Below are positions 52,016 through 61,337 of a stretch of 64,000 nucleotides of DNA, in pieces. This stretch comes from an uncultured Sphingomonadales bacterium (lineage in GTDB: Bacteria > Pseudomonadota > Alphaproteobacteria > Sphingomonadales > Sphingomonadaceae). Location: positions 38,553 through 102,552 of the forward strand of contig CAIMDB010000018.1 in the NCBI GenBank assembly GCA_903839675.1. Direction: 5' to 3'. The position numbers and the translations under genes were made by a program. Within the stretch, counting starts at the first letter, position 1; each line of letters starts with the position of its first letter. The notes under the pieces were generated by a model. That model was not told where the DNA came from, made no database searches, and worked only from the letters and a program-made list of their open reading frames with translations.

Positions 52016-53227
52016 ATGTCAGGTCCTAATGTCTTGTTGATCATCACGCAGGATACCAAGGAACAAGAGGCGCATTACGTGCGCCAGATTCTGGAAGGGG
52101 CAGGTTGCTCCGTTATCCACCTTGACCCGAGCATCAGGCGGACCGTGGGCGGTGCTGAGATTTCCCCCGAAGATGTGGCGGGTGCCGCTGGCCACACCAT
52201 TGAAGATGTCCGTGCGCTTGGTCATGAGGGCAAGTGTCAGGCGGTCATGACCGAAGGCGCCGTTAACTGCGCGCTTGCGGCGCATGAGAAGCATGGCTTG
52301 TCGGGTGTTTTGTCTATCGGCGGGTCAATGGGCACAGGCTTGGCCGGCTCGGTGATGCAGGCACTGCCTTATGGCTTGCCCAAGCTGATCGTCTCCACAA
52401 TGGCCTCCGGCTTCACCAAACCCTATCTGGGGGTGAAGGACATCGCAATCATGAACGCGGTCACCGACGTGTCCGGCATCAATTCCATCAGCGGTGAAGT
52501 TTATCGGAATGCGGCTCTGGCAGTAGCCGGTATGGCAAAGGGCTATACACCCGTTGCCGCCTCGACGCGCCCGCTGGTCCTCATCACGACGCTGGGAACG
52601 ACGGAAAAGAGCGTGAAGCCGATCCGCGAAGCACTGGAATCGGATGGCTGCGAAGTCATGGTGTTCCACTCGTCAGGCGCTGGCGGCCCGACGTTGGACG
52701 GGATTGCAGCGGAGCGGGACGTTGCGCTTGTTCTCGATCTCTCGCTGACGGAAATCCTCGACTATATCCATGGCGGTTTAGCTGATTCAGGGCCTGATCG
52801 CGGCAAAGCGGCGATTGGTCGCGGTATTCCAGTCGTTTTCGCGCCGGGCAATTCGGACTTCATCATCTCCGGCCCGATTGAGGTTGCCGAGGTCCAGTTT
52901 CCGGGCAAGAAATATCATATTCACAACCCGGCTTTGACGGCTGTCCGCACAGACCTCGAAGATTTGAAGCCTATGGCCGATCATCTGGCGGCTATGTTTG
53001 CAGATGCCAAAGGTCCGGTCAGCTTCTTCGTCCCGCTGAAAGGCTTCTCGAACCATGACAGCCCTTATGGCCACATTCACGACCCCAGCATCCCGGGTCC
53101 CTTTGCCGATTATGCAAAATCTGTGATGCCAGCCAATGTCGAGTTCCGGACGATAGATGCGCATTTCAATGACGACGCCTTTGCCGATGTCATCATCGCC
53201 AAAGCGCGGGAGTTGCTCGCAAAATGA
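52016..53227 (+). CDS. Tm-1-like ATP-binding (UPF0261) protein
   Basis: This 403-residue protein fits the UPF0261 / Tm-1-like family. It has an N-terminal Rossmann-like domain (V-L-L-I-I-T-Q-D-T-K-E-Q-E) with G-G-S-M-G-T-G-L and a second half with V-F-H-S-S-G-A-G-G and F-A-P-G-N-S-D-F. The Tm-1 protein binds ATP. In acetovanillone and hydroxyacetophenone pathways a two-part kinase phosphorylates the phenol before carboxylation, and this could be one part. GGAGAGGG precedes ATG 52016. The TIM-barrel partner often encoded beside Tm-1-like genes is absent from the window. The kinase role is inferred. Confidence 0.8.
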   Translation: MSGPNVLLIITQDTKEQEAHYVRQILEGAGCSVIHLDPSIRRTVGGAEISPEDVAGAAGHTIEDVRALGHEGKCQAVMTEGAVNCALAAHEKHGLSGVLSIGGSMGTGLAGSVMQALPYGLPKLIVSTMASGFTKPYLGVKDIAIMNAVTDVSGINSISGEVYRNAALAVAGMAKGYTPVAASTRPLVLITTLGTTEKSVKPIREALESDGCEVMVFHSSGAGGPTLDGIAAERDVALVLDLSLTEILDYIHGGLADSGPDRGKAAIGRGIPVVFAPGNSDFIISGPIEVAEVQFPGKKYHIHNPALTAVRTDLEDLKPMADHLAAMFADAKGPVSFFVPLKGFSNHDSPYGHIHDPSIPGPFADYAKSVMPANVEFRTIDAHFNDDAFADVIIAKARELLAK

Positions 53228-53685
53228 GCGTTGAACTGCCACTTTCGCCTGAAGACGTGAACGAGATTGCGACGATCCTTGATGGCTCCAGCTATGACCG
53301 GCTTGATATCCGGACAAGCCGTTTCCGTTTGCGCGTCGAGCGGTCAGGGGAGGGTTGGTCACAGGGATGGTCGCTCGACGAGGGAACGGAAGTTGCCGTC
53401 GCCGCCGTCGTCAATGTGAACATCGCGGCTGTCGTCCCCGAGGGATTGGAAGGCGTTGCAGCACCTTTGCCCGGCACATTCTATCATGCGCCGCAACCCG
53501 GAGCGCCGCCCTTCGTGGCGGTTGGGGATATTGTGGGGCCCGAGAGCGTCATCGGTATCATCGAGACGATGAAGTTGATGAACCCCGTTCATGCTGGGTG
53601 TGCGGGCCGCGTTGTCGATGTTTGCGTCGACAATGCGACGATGGTCGATAGCGGAGCTATCCTGATGCACATTCAGCCGGCCTGA
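53224..53685 (+). CDS. Biotin carboxyl carrier protein
   Basis: This 153-residue protein has a C-terminal biotinyl domain with the lysine Lys117 in E-T-M-K-L-M-N, the standard biotin site. The N-terminal part is variable and ends in an Ala/Val-rich linker, as in AccB-type carriers. It overlaps the Tm-1-like gene by ATGA and precedes the biotin carboxylase by two bases. It would carry carboxybiotin between the two following enzymes. Confidence 0.92.
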   Translation: MSVELPLSPEDVNEIATILDGSSYDRLDIRTSRFRLRVERSGEGWSQGWSLDEGTEVAVAAVVNVNIAAVVPEGLEGVAAPLPGTFYHAPQPGAPPFVAVGDIVGPESVIGIIETMKLMNPVHAGCAGRVVDVCVDNATMVDSGAILMHIQPA

Positions 53686-53687
53686 AC

Positions 53688-55025
53688 ATGATCCGAAGAC
53701 TTTTCATCGCCAATCGCGGAGAGATTGCCTTCCGCGTCATCCGGACCGCGCGCCGGCTCGGCATGACGAGCATCTTGGGTGCATCTGAAGCGGACCTCTC
53801 CGGCTGGCCTGCAAGGGAAGCGGATGAGGTTGTGTGCGTGGGGCCAAGTCCGTCCCCGCAATCCTATCTTTCGGTGGAAGCTGTGATAGCGGCTGCGAAG
53901 GCGGCACGCGCTGACGCCATCCATCCCGGCTATGGGTTCCTTTCCGAAAATGCTGCTTTTGCGCGGGCAGTGGCCGCTGCTGGTATCATCTTCGTCGGGC
54001 CTGAGGTTTCCAGCCTTGAGGCGATGGGTGACAAGTTGATGGCTCGCAAGGTGGGAATTGAGGCCGGTTTACCGGTCGTCCCCGGTGGCGAGGCGACTGA
54101 CAAGGCACAGGCGCTGGAGCGTGCGACCGCGACCGGCTTTCCGGTTCTGTTGAAGGCGGTATCTGGCGGCGGTGGTAAGGGCATGAAGCGCGTTGATCGC
54201 GTGGAAGATCTGGAAGCGTCCATCGATATGGCGATGGCAGAGGCGCAGGCGTCGTTTGGTGATCCGCGCATCTATGTGGAGCGGTTCATCGCCTCGGGCC
54301 GCCATGTTGAAGTGCAGGTGCTGGGGGATGGCGAAACGGCGATCCATCTCGGCACTCGTGATTGTTCAATCCAGCGCCGCTTTCAAAAGCTGGTGGAGGA
54401 AGCCCCTGCGCCGATGATCCCCGATGATAAGCGCGCGGCAATCGAGACGGCGGCGGTCAATCTTGCCCGTCACCTTAACTATCGCGGGGCAGGAACCGTC
54501 GAGTTCCTCGTCGATGCCGAGACGTTTGATTTCTTCTTCTTGGAAATGAATGCGCGCATTCAGGTCGAACATCCGGTGACGGAAGAAATCACCGGCGTTG
54601 ATCTGGTGGAGCAGCAATTGCTCATCGCTGACGGCAACCGCCTCACGCTCACGCAGGATATGGTGCAGGCCAATGGCCACGCCATTGAAGTCCGCATCAA
54701 TGCGGAAAGCTGGGCGGATGATTTTCGCCCGTCGCCGGGAATAGCCACGCATGTCGCTTGGCCCATGGGTGCAGGTGTCCGCGTGGATACCCATATGCCG
54801 CGCGGCGGCGTGGTTCCGCCATTTTATGACTCGCTGGTCGGCAAACTCATCGTGCGCGGCGCGACGCGTGACGAGGCCGTATCACGCCTCGCGGCGGCCC
54901 TCGATGTGCTGAACATTGAGGGCATTTCGACCACTGCGGACCTTCACCGCGCTATCGTTCGCGATCCACGCTTTCAGGCGGGTGGTGTTGATACCCGCTT
55001 CTTTGAAGGGCTGACCCATGGCTGA
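53688..55025 (+). CDS. Biotin carboxylase subunit
   Basis: This 445-residue protein is an AccC-type biotin carboxylase. It has the N-terminal fold I-A-N-R-G-E-I-A, G-Y-G-F-L-S-E-N, the ATP-grasp glycine loop S-G-G-G-G-K-G-M-K, the metal site E-M-N-A-R-I-Q-V-E-H and R-I-N-A-E. It carboxylates biotin on the preceding carrier with ATP and bicarbonate. The context (non-fatty-acid carboxyltransferase and phosphatase) argues for a catabolic carboxylase rather than acetyl-CoA carboxylase. It overlaps the next gene by eight bases. Confidence 0.92.
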   Translation: MIRRLFIANRGEIAFRVIRTARRLGMTSILGASEADLSGWPAREADEVVCVGPSPSPQSYLSVEAVIAAAKAARADAIHPGYGFLSENAAFARAVAAAGIIFVGPEVSSLEAMGDKLMARKVGIEAGLPVVPGGEATDKAQALERATATGFPVLLKAVSGGGGKGMKRVDRVEDLEASIDMAMAEAQASFGDPRIYVERFIASGRHVEVQVLGDGETAIHLGTRDCSIQRRFQKLVEEAPAPMIPDDKRAAIETAAVNLARHLNYRGAGTVEFLVDAETFDFFFLEMNARIQVEHPVTEEITGVDLVEQQLLIADGNRLTLTQDMVQANGHAIEVRINAESWADDFRPSPGIATHVAWPMGAGVRVDTHMPRGGVVPPFYDSLVGKLIVRGATRDEAVSRLAAALDVLNIEGISTTADLHRAIVRDPRFQAGGVDTRFFEGLTHG

Positions 55026-56496
55026 AATTTCGCTGGTCGATGTGTCGATGCGGGACGGCAATCAGAGCCTGTGGGGTGCCACCGGGCTTAACACTGCTCA
55101 GATGCTGCAGATAGCCGGCCAGACGGATCGTGTCGGGTTCCGCGCCATCGATTTTACATCATCGAGCCACATGGCCGTCGCGGTGCGTTATTTCCAGAAC
55201 AACCCTTGGGAACGTATCCGCCGCGTGTCGTCGGCCATGCCGCGCACGCCGCTTCAGTTCATCACGACCGGTCTAAGGTTCATTGCTTGGCAGCAGGCCG
55301 ATCCAGAGTTCATGCGGCTTGTTTACCGTCGGCTCCAGCTGAACGGCATCCGGCGTTTCGTCATGCTGGACCCGATGCATGATGCGGACGCTGTTATAGA
55401 GGCTGCGCGGATTGTGCGGGAAGAGGGCGACGCCGAGATCATGGGCGCGCTCACCTTCACCTTGTCTGAGGTGCACACCGATCAGTTCTATGCCGATTTT
55501 GCGCGCAAGATTTGTTCCGGCGGCAACATCGATCTCCTCTATATCAAAGATCCCGGCGGGCTCTTATCGCCGGAACGCGTGCGCACTTTGGCGCCGGCGG
55601 TGAAGGCCGTGATTGGCAATCGTCCGCTCGAAATTCATGCCCATTGCACGATTGGCTATGGCCCGCTGTCGAGCCTTGCCGCGGCGGACCTTGGGGTCAT
55701 TGATGCGATCCATGTCGGTATTGGGCCGTTGGGCGAGGGGAGCTCGCTTCCTGAAGCAGGCCGGATGGTCGCAAACCTTCGTAACGCCGGCCATTCGGTC
55801 AATGTGGATGAGGATGCCCTGTCCAAGGTCTCGGACTATTGGTGGCGGCTGGCGCGGGCCGAGAGCCTCCCAGCCGGGGCGCCGCAGCCGTTCGATTCCA
55901 GCTTCCTTAAGCATCAGATTGCAGGCGGCGTTATGACGACGACCCGACGGCAGCTTGAGGAGCTCAAAATGGGCGACCGCTTCGATGCGGTGGTGGCGGA
56001 GACGGAGCGCGTGCGGGCCGAACTTGGCTATCCCATCATGGTCACGCCCTTCCCGCAAATGGTCATGAGCCAGGCGCTGTTCAACGTTATCGGGGAACGC
56101 CGCTATGCTCAGGTCTCTGATCAGGTCTTGCGCTATGTAATGGGCAAATTCGGACATCCGACAAGCCCGATCAATCCTGCCGTGGAAGCCGCCATCCTTG
56201 ATCGTCCGCGGGCGCGGGAGATTGAACTTGAGCCGATGTTCCCCGAATATGCGGACCTTCGCCGGAAGTTTGGGGCGTCGATGCCGGATGAGGAATTCCT
56301 GCTGCGTGCCGTGATGCCTGTGGATCAGGTGGATGCGATGTTGTCTGCGGGCCGGTCCCGCTCAACCTATTCACCCGAAGCCGCCCCGCTTATTCAATTG
56401 CTGCGTCAACTCGCAGCCAAGCCTGCGGCGCGAAACATCGTTTTGGAGCGCCCCGGCCTGCGGATCGCCTTACATGGAGGCGCACATGTCGTCTGA
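55018..56496 (+). CDS. HMGL-like carboxyltransferase subunit
   Basis: This 492-residue protein has a TIM-barrel carboxyltransferase domain like those of pyruvate carboxylase and oxaloacetate decarboxylase. It shows D-V-S-M-R-D-G-N-Q-S, the carbamylated-lysine motif Y-I-K-D-P-G-G-L and the metal His pair in E-I-H-A-H-C-T. A conserved helical C-terminal part follows. It would move CO2 from carboxybiotin to a ketone. In similar operons (Acv in Sphingobium, Hpe in Rhodococcus) the acceptor is acetovanillone or its phosphate, giving vanilloylacetate. That substrate is a context inference here. Confidence 0.88.
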   Translation: MAEISLVDVSMRDGNQSLWGATGLNTAQMLQIAGQTDRVGFRAIDFTSSSHMAVAVRYFQNNPWERIRRVSSAMPRTPLQFITTGLRFIAWQQADPEFMRLVYRRLQLNGIRRFVMLDPMHDADAVIEAARIVREEGDAEIMGALTFTLSEVHTDQFYADFARKICSGGNIDLLYIKDPGGLLSPERVRTLAPAVKAVIGNRPLEIHAHCTIGYGPLSSLAAADLGVIDAIHVGIGPLGEGSSLPEAGRMVANLRNAGHSVNVDEDALSKVSDYWWRLARAESLPAGAPQPFDSSFLKHQIAGGVMTTTRRQLEELKMGDRFDAVVAETERVRAELGYPIMVTPFPQMVMSQALFNVIGERRYAQVSDQVLRYVMGKFGHPTSPINPAVEAAILDRPRAREIELEPMFPEYADLRRKFGASMPDEEFLLRAVMPVDQVDAMLSAGRSRSTYSPEAAPLIQLLRQLAAKPAARNIVLERPGLRIALHGGAHVV

Positions 56497-57328
56497 AATT
56501 GAATCTCGGATCAAATCCGCACGCGGCTTCATCTTCGATATGGATGGGACAATTGCGTTGGGAGACGCGGCATCGGGCGGCCACAAGGCCTTGCCGGGCG
56601 CTGTCGAGTTCTTGTCTCTCCTCCGGGCGCGTGGAACACCGTTCCGCGTGTTCACAAACGGCACAGCGAAGCCGCCTGCGGCCTATGCGGCTAGCTTGCG
56701 TAATGCAGGCTTTGATCTGGCTGATCATGAGATGATGACACCATCCTCATCCGCGGCGATCTGGTTTGAACGACAGGGCATCCGGCGCGTCCGTGTGCTT
56801 GGTAATGCAGGCGTTGCCGCACCTTTGATCGAACGCGGCATTGACGTGATCGGCGCATCGGAAGAGGCGGAATGCGACGCTGTCTACACCGGCTGGTTCC
56901 GGGAATTCACCTTCCCGGATCTGGAGGCGGCCTGCCACTCTCTTTGGGATGGCGCGATGCTCGCGACGGCAAGCCACGTGCCTTTCTTCGCCACGGCAAC
57001 TGGGCGCGGGATCGGCTCTAGCTTCGCGATCAACAAGATGCTTTCGGCCATGACCGGTAAACAAGCCAAGGTTTTGGGTAAACCATCTCGCATAGCGTTT
57101 GACGCCGCTGTGGCGGCCATGGGCCTGCCAAGGAGCGCCGCGCGTGACATCGTTGTCTTCGGCGATGATCCTGCACTGGAAATGCGCATGGCACGCGGGG
57201 CAGGGGCTGTAGGCGTCGGCTTAACAACTGGCCTCATGAAGCGGGATGTGGTGGCCGGGTTGCCGGACAATCAAAAGCCGCACCTTCTGATCGACGATTA
57301 TGCGAGACTTTCTGAGCTCCTAAGCTGA
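56486..57328 (+). CDS. HAD-family (NagD-like) phosphatase
   Basis: This 280-residue HAD hydrolase has the nucleophile motif F-D18-M-D20-G-T, F-T-N-G-T as the second motif, the Lys in G-K-P-S and V-F-G-D-D-P-A-L-E-M as the metal site. The pattern is the NagD / HAD-IIA type. I place ATG 56486, which follows GGAGG and overlaps the previous gene by 11 bases. A phosphatase in a phosphorylate-carboxylate-dephosphorylate scheme would remove the phenolic phosphate, which fits the Acv/Hpe model. A general sugar phosphatase is the alternative. Confidence 0.85.
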   Translation: MSSEIESRIKSARGFIFDMDGTIALGDAASGGHKALPGAVEFLSLLRARGTPFRVFTNGTAKPPAAYAASLRNAGFDLADHEMMTPSSSAAIWFERQGIRRVRVLGNAGVAAPLIERGIDVIGASEEAECDAVYTGWFREFTFPDLEAACHSLWDGAMLATASHVPFFATATGRGIGSSFAINKMLSAMTGKQAKVLGKPSRIAFDAAVAAMGLPRSAARDIVVFGDDPALEMRMARGAGAVGVGLTTGLMKRDVVAGLPDNQKPHLLIDDYARLSELLS

Positions 57329-57958
57329 TCGGGCCATCGGCTCATTCTTCAAAACAGTCTTGGACGACATTTCCAGCGTTACAAATTGTTCGATGCTTGC
57401 TTGATGCTCTCACTACAATGGATGGAGTCTTTGGGCGTCGATTGGAATGCAGAGATGTGCATGGCCTCTCATCCCTTTGAATAATTGTCGGCAAACTATT
57501 TTGGCAAGAATTGCAGCGAGCTTGAGCCAGAAGAGTCACGCGTTCTAAACAGCCTCCATACCCAGACACTGCTGCAGATTTATCGGATGATGACCGTGCT
57601 GCCACCCGACCGACATCACAGCGCTGCTTAATCCTGTTGCGTTCAAACTCAGCTATCTCGGCCAGCACAGCCACGATGGGTTGGCCAGCATCGCCCGTGA
57701 TCGGGCCAAGCATCCGGCGACCGTCCGGCCGGTGTTCGATGCCTGGGCGGGGTGGGGTTGGCGCGCCGATTGAAAGACGGCCGGCATGCGGCCTAGGATC
57801 GTGGGGACGTGCGCAACCGGATAACGCCCCGATAGAGGTTCCTGCCGGCCGCACTCGGCGGGAACGGGCAGCCCAGTTCACGCACTTTCTTTGCCATCCA
57901 ATTAAAGAATAAGTCCCGCAGCCGTAAATGTCTTCGCCTGAGGTCAACGGAGATAGCC
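57329..57958. other. Gene-poor gap with decayed sequence
   Basis: This 630-base stretch separates the carboxylase operon from the chemotaxis operon. Frames are short or lack gene-like composition, and the first half (57340-57540) looks more AT-rich than the surroundings. Apart from a serine-recombinase remnant at 57591-57705 I see no convincing gene, RNA gene or repeat. It is probably the scar of a lost mobile element. Confidence 0.6.
57591..57705 (-). pseudogene. Serine recombinase remnant
   Basis: On the minus strand about 37 residues (G-Q-P-I-V-A-V-L-A-E-I-A-E-F-E-R, then N-R-I-K-Q-R) match the conserved end of resolvase and invertase catalytic domains, usually T-P-x-G-x-L-x-x-x-x-L-A-x-x-A-E-F-E-R. 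The N-terminal Ser region and the DNA-binding end are not recognisable around it. It is a fragment, not a working gene, and points to past integration at this junction. Confidence 0.55.
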
Positions 57959-58270
57959 ATGGAATCGATACTGGATTGCGGGACGCATGCCGACCTGGGT
58001 CATGCGGATGACTTGCGGGTGCGCCTGCTAAGCGGGCTGGCTGACGGCGACGAGCTGATACTTGATGTGAGCGGGCTGGTTTCAGCCGATCTTAGCTTTG
58101 TGCAGTTGATTGAGGCCGCGCGAAAGCAAGCCGCGAGCGAGGGCAAGGCCATCGCCCTGTCTTCCCCCGCCCCGGCGCCGCTCGCGACTCTGGTCGAAGC
58201 ATCCGGCCTTCTGTGGGCGCGCAGCGCCGAAGATTTGCAATTCTGGTTCAAAGGGGAAGCAGGACAATGA
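57959..58270 (+). CDS. STAS-domain protein of chemotaxis operon
   Basis: This 103-residue protein has an alpha/beta STAS-like fold (L-I-L-D-V-S-G-L-V-S-A-D-L-S-F-V-Q-L). STAS domains act as phosphoswitch partners. The usual D-S-S-G phosphosite is changed to A-D-L-S, so phosphorylation is uncertain. ACGGAGA precedes the ATG, and its stop overlaps the CheY gene by ATGA. It opens the che operon and may tune the CheA output or scaffold it. Confidence 0.8.
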   Translation: MESILDCGTHADLGHADDLRVRLLSGLADGDELILDVSGLVSADLSFVQLIEAARKQAASEGKAIALSSPAPAPLATLVEASGLLWARSAEDLQFWFKGEAGQ

Positions 58271-58635
58271 CCGCTTCAATTCTCACTGTGGATGACTCGC
58301 CAAGTCTGCGCATGGCGGTGCGTGCGGCGCTGACGGGTGCTGGCTATTCAGTTGCTGAAGCCGCTGACGGGATAGAGGGGCTAAGCAAGGCCGCCGCGAC
58401 CCGGTTCGACCTGATCATCACCGACCTCAACATGCCCAACATGGACGGGCTGACGATGATCCGTGAGTTGCGCAGATCACCTGGACAGGCTGGCGTGCCC
58501 ATCGTTTTTCTCACCACTGAATCAGATGATTCTGTGAAGATGGAAGCCAAGTCAGCCGGCGCGACGGGATGGCTGGTGAAGCCTTTCAACGCTGATCAAC
58601 TGGTTCGCGTCGCAAAGAAGGTGCTTGGTCGATGA
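58267..58635 (+). CDS. cheY: CheY-like response regulator
   Basis: This 122-residue protein is a single receiver domain. The acidic pocket is Asp9-Asp10, the phosphoacceptor Asp53 (I-I-T-D-L-N-M-P) and the switch residues lie in F-L-T-T-E and L-V-K-P-F. With no output domain it should act by protein contact, as CheY does at the flagellar motor. It overlaps both the STAS gene and cheA by four bases. The operon also encodes CheA and CheW, so the assignment is firm, though the target could be other than flagella. Confidence 0.92.
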   Translation: MTASILTVDDSPSLRMAVRAALTGAGYSVAEAADGIEGLSKAAATRFDLIITDLNMPNMDGLTMIRELRRSPGQAGVPIVFLTTESDDSVKMEAKSAGATGWLVKPFNADQLVRVAKKVLGR

Positions 58636-60674
58636 GCGCCAATGATAGCGTTGCCGCTTTTCGATCAGAAGCGGCTGATCTGCTCGAACAGATTGAACAG
58701 GGGCTGCTTGACCTCGGGCAATCGCTCGACGATCGCGCGCTGGTCGATACGGTTTTTCGTGGCCTGCACACGCTGAAAGGCTCGGGCGCGATGTTCGGTT
58801 TTGACGCGCTGGCCGAATTCACCCACCACTGCGAAAGCGCGTTCGACAAGGTGCGCAAAGGCCGCGCTGTCGCGACGCATGATCTGATCAAGACCATCCT
58901 GTCCGCCAAGGATCATATGCAGGCATTGATCGACGATGCCGCCACTGCCCCGCGCGAGACGGGCGACGCCATCCTCGAAGCGTTGCGGCTGGCCGTGATC
59001 GACTCCGCAATTCCGGACGCGGACGCTGGCCATGATCAAAACGCGGCCATAGCCCGTGATGTATCGGTTGCGCCCGATGCACTGGCAGAGGCAATATCTG
59101 ACGCCGGATGGATTCTGCGTTTTCGCCTCCCGCCAACCTGCATGATCAACGGTACCAACCCACTGGCTTTGCTGGCTGAACTGCGTGATCTGGGTGCCAC
59201 GTCTATTCACGCGCTAAGCGACCGGTTGCCATCGCTGGCCGATCTGGTGCCGACCGAGTGCCAGCTTTCGTGGGAGGTCGAGCTTCCTAGCGATGTGACC
59301 CGCGACTTGATTGAAGATGTCTTCATCTTCGTGATGGACGATATGGAAATGACGCTCGAACGGCACGCGGCGGATGCCGGTGCCACCACCGCATCCACCC
59401 AGCCAGTCGCCCCGATTGCTGCCGCTGGCGACGGCGGCGCATCCCCCGGAAAGGCTTCAGCATCCAACGTCATAAAGCGTGATGAAAGCGTGCGCGTCCC
59501 GGCTGAGCGTCTCGATGAACTGATGAACCGCGTCGGCGAATTGGTGATCGCCCAAAGCCGTCTCGCTCAACTTGCCCATCAGGGCAGCGTCGATGAAATC
59601 GTCCTGCGCGAAATATCAGAAGAAATTGAGCGGCTGTCGAGCGAGCTGCGCGACACCACTATGGTATTGCGGATGATGCCAGTCGGCAATCTGTTCGGCC
59701 GCTTCCGTCGCCTTGTCCATGATCTGTCCGCTGAGACAGGTAAAACCATCGAGTTCGCGACTGAGGGTGAGGCCACCGAAGTGGACAAGACGGTGATCGA
59801 ACGGATCGCCGATCCGCTGGTCCACTTGATCCGCAACAGTTGCGACCATGGCCTTGAAACCCCAGAGGCGCGGCGCGCGGCGGGCAAATCGCCCGGCGGG
59901 CAGATCACGGTCAGCGCGCATCAGACGGGCAGCGAGGTCGTCATCACCGTCGCTGACGACGGGCGCGGCATCAATCGCGAGGCGGTGCGGGCAAAGGCTG
60001 AGGCGCAGGGGCTGATTGCACCCGAAACAAGCCTCGACGACAATGAGTTGTTGCAGCTTATCTTCCACCCCGGTTTCTCAACAGCAGCACAGGTCACCAA
60101 TCTTTCGGGACGCGGCGTTGGCATGGACGTGGTCAAAAAGACCGTCGAAAGCCTGCGCGGAACGATCCGGATGGAATCGGTGCAAGGTTCCGGCACACAG
60201 ATCATGCTGCACCTGCCGCTGACGCTGGCGATCATCGAATGTATGCTCGTGCGTGTTGGCGCGGGGCGTTATGCCATTCCACTGTCGGCGGTTGAGGAAT
60301 GCCTGCAACTGCCCGCAGGCGAGGCGGAGAGCACCAGCGGACGCAGCTTCCTTGATGTCCGCAGCGAGCTTGTCCCCTTCCTGCGGATGAATGAAATCTT
60401 CCAGAGCGACAGGCCAACCGACCTCCATCAAAAGGTGGTCATTGTCCGGTCGGGCGCACAGCGTGTCGGGCTCGTCGTCGACCAGATCATTGGCAATGCG
60501 CAGACCGTGATCAAGCCGTTGTCGCGCTTTCATGCCAGTGCGCAGTCGTTTGCCGGAGCGACGATCCTTGGCGATGGCGCCGTCGCACTCATCCTAGATG
60601 TCGTACAATTGCTGTCATCGGCATCGCTACCCCCACGCCCTTCGTCTGACTGGGCTCTTGGAGAAGCCGCATGA
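58632..60674 (+). CDS. cheA: Chemotaxis histidine kinase CheA
   Basis: This 680-residue kinase has an Hpt domain with phospho-His46 (G-L-H-T-L-K-G-S). A middle region (about 160-250, I-L-R-F-R-L-P-P) stands where a P2-like domain is expected. The dimerisation domain starts V-R-V-P-A-E-R-L-D-E-L-M-N, the ATPase has H-L-I-R-N-S-C-D-H-G and D-D-G-R-G-I, and a CheW-like regulatory domain ends the protein. All kinase boxes look intact. Its ends overlap cheY and cheW by four bases. It passes phosphate to the CheY here in response to the soluble receptor downstream. Confidence 0.93.
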   Translation: MSANDSVAAFRSEAADLLEQIEQGLLDLGQSLDDRALVDTVFRGLHTLKGSGAMFGFDALAEFTHHCESAFDKVRKGRAVATHDLIKTILSAKDHMQALIDDAATAPRETGDAILEALRLAVIDSAIPDADAGHDQNAAIARDVSVAPDALAEAISDAGWILRFRLPPTCMINGTNPLALLAELRDLGATSIHALSDRLPSLADLVPTECQLSWEVELPSDVTRDLIEDVFIFVMDDMEMTLERHAADAGATTASTQPVAPIAAAGDGGASPGKASASNVIKRDESVRVPAERLDELMNRVGELVIAQSRLAQLAHQGSVDEIVLREISEEIERLSSELRDTTMVLRMMPVGNLFGRFRRLVHDLSAETGKTIEFATEGEATEVDKTVIERIADPLVHLIRNSCDHGLETPEARRAAGKSPGGQITVSAHQTGSEVVITVADDGRGINREAVRAKAEAQGLIAPETSLDDNELLQLIFHPGFSTAAQVTNLSGRGVGMDVVKKTVESLRGTIRMESVQGSGTQIMLHLPLTLAIIECMLVRVGAGRYAIPLSAVEECLQLPAGEAESTSGRSFLDVRSELVPFLRMNEIFQSDRPTDLHQKVVIVRSGAQRVGLVVDQIIGNAQTVIKPLSRFHASAQSFAGATILGDGAVALILDVVQLLSSASLPPRPSSDWALGEAA

Positions 60675-61153
60675 CCGCAAATATTTCCGCAGCCGCTGAC
60701 GCCAAACCGGCGGCGAGCCGCGTTTTGACATTCGATCTTGGAGGCGAGATTTTTGCCATCAGGGCCGAATCTGTGCGCGAAATTCTCGAAGTCCCACCGG
60801 TTACACGCGTGCCTGGGGCACCCGAGTTTCACAACGGCCTGATCAACGTGCGCGGCGCGGTCGTCCCGCTCGCCAATCTGCGCTTCCCGTTCGAAATGCC
60901 CGAACAGGCTTGCGACGAGGACACGCGCGTCATCGTTCTTGAAGAGATGGTCGACGACAGTCCTGAAATCATCGCCATTTTCGCCGACAAAGTCACCGAT
61001 GTATATGAAATGGAAATGGAAAATATCCATCAGCCTCCAGGCATCGGTATGCAATGGCGACCCGAATTCATTAGCGGAATTGGCCGAAAATCTGGGCGAT
61101 TTGTGATCGTGCCCGATATGACGCGCATCTTCCGCGAGTATCTTCCGAGATGA
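60671..61153 (+). CDS. cheW: Chemotaxis coupling protein CheW
   Basis: This 160-residue CheW has a short variable start, then T-F-D-L-G-G-E-I-F-A-I, the conserved R-G-A-V-V-P-L-A-N-L-R and a typical end. It links receptors to CheA. It overlaps cheA by four bases and lies 184 bases before the receptor gene. No cheB or cheR is seen in the window. Confidence 0.92.
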   Translation: MTANISAAADAKPAASRVLTFDLGGEIFAIRAESVREILEVPPVTRVPGAPEFHNGLINVRGAVVPLANLRFPFEMPEQACDEDTRVIVLEEMVDDSPEIIAIFADKVTDVYEMEMENIHQPPGIGMQWRPEFISGIGRKSGRFVIVPDMTRIFREYLPR

Positions 61154-61337
61154 AACGCCCATCCGCTTTTGTGACGCCCGCACCACTCGACGGGTTCGGA
61201 CGCAAGACGCAAGCGCCGACGACTATCAGAAATTCGGAAAGGCAGTCTGAATTGCTGTCTTCGCCGATGACTTAAACAACGACGGAAAATCAAAACGCAA
61301 TGGCTAACTCCAAGCCGATAGATAAAGGAATTTCGCT

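Noticed and set aside
57342..57947. 201-residue minus-strand open frame as an intact gene
   Set aside because: Only about 37 residues look like a recombinase; the rest has no gene-like composition, no ribosome site and no family match.
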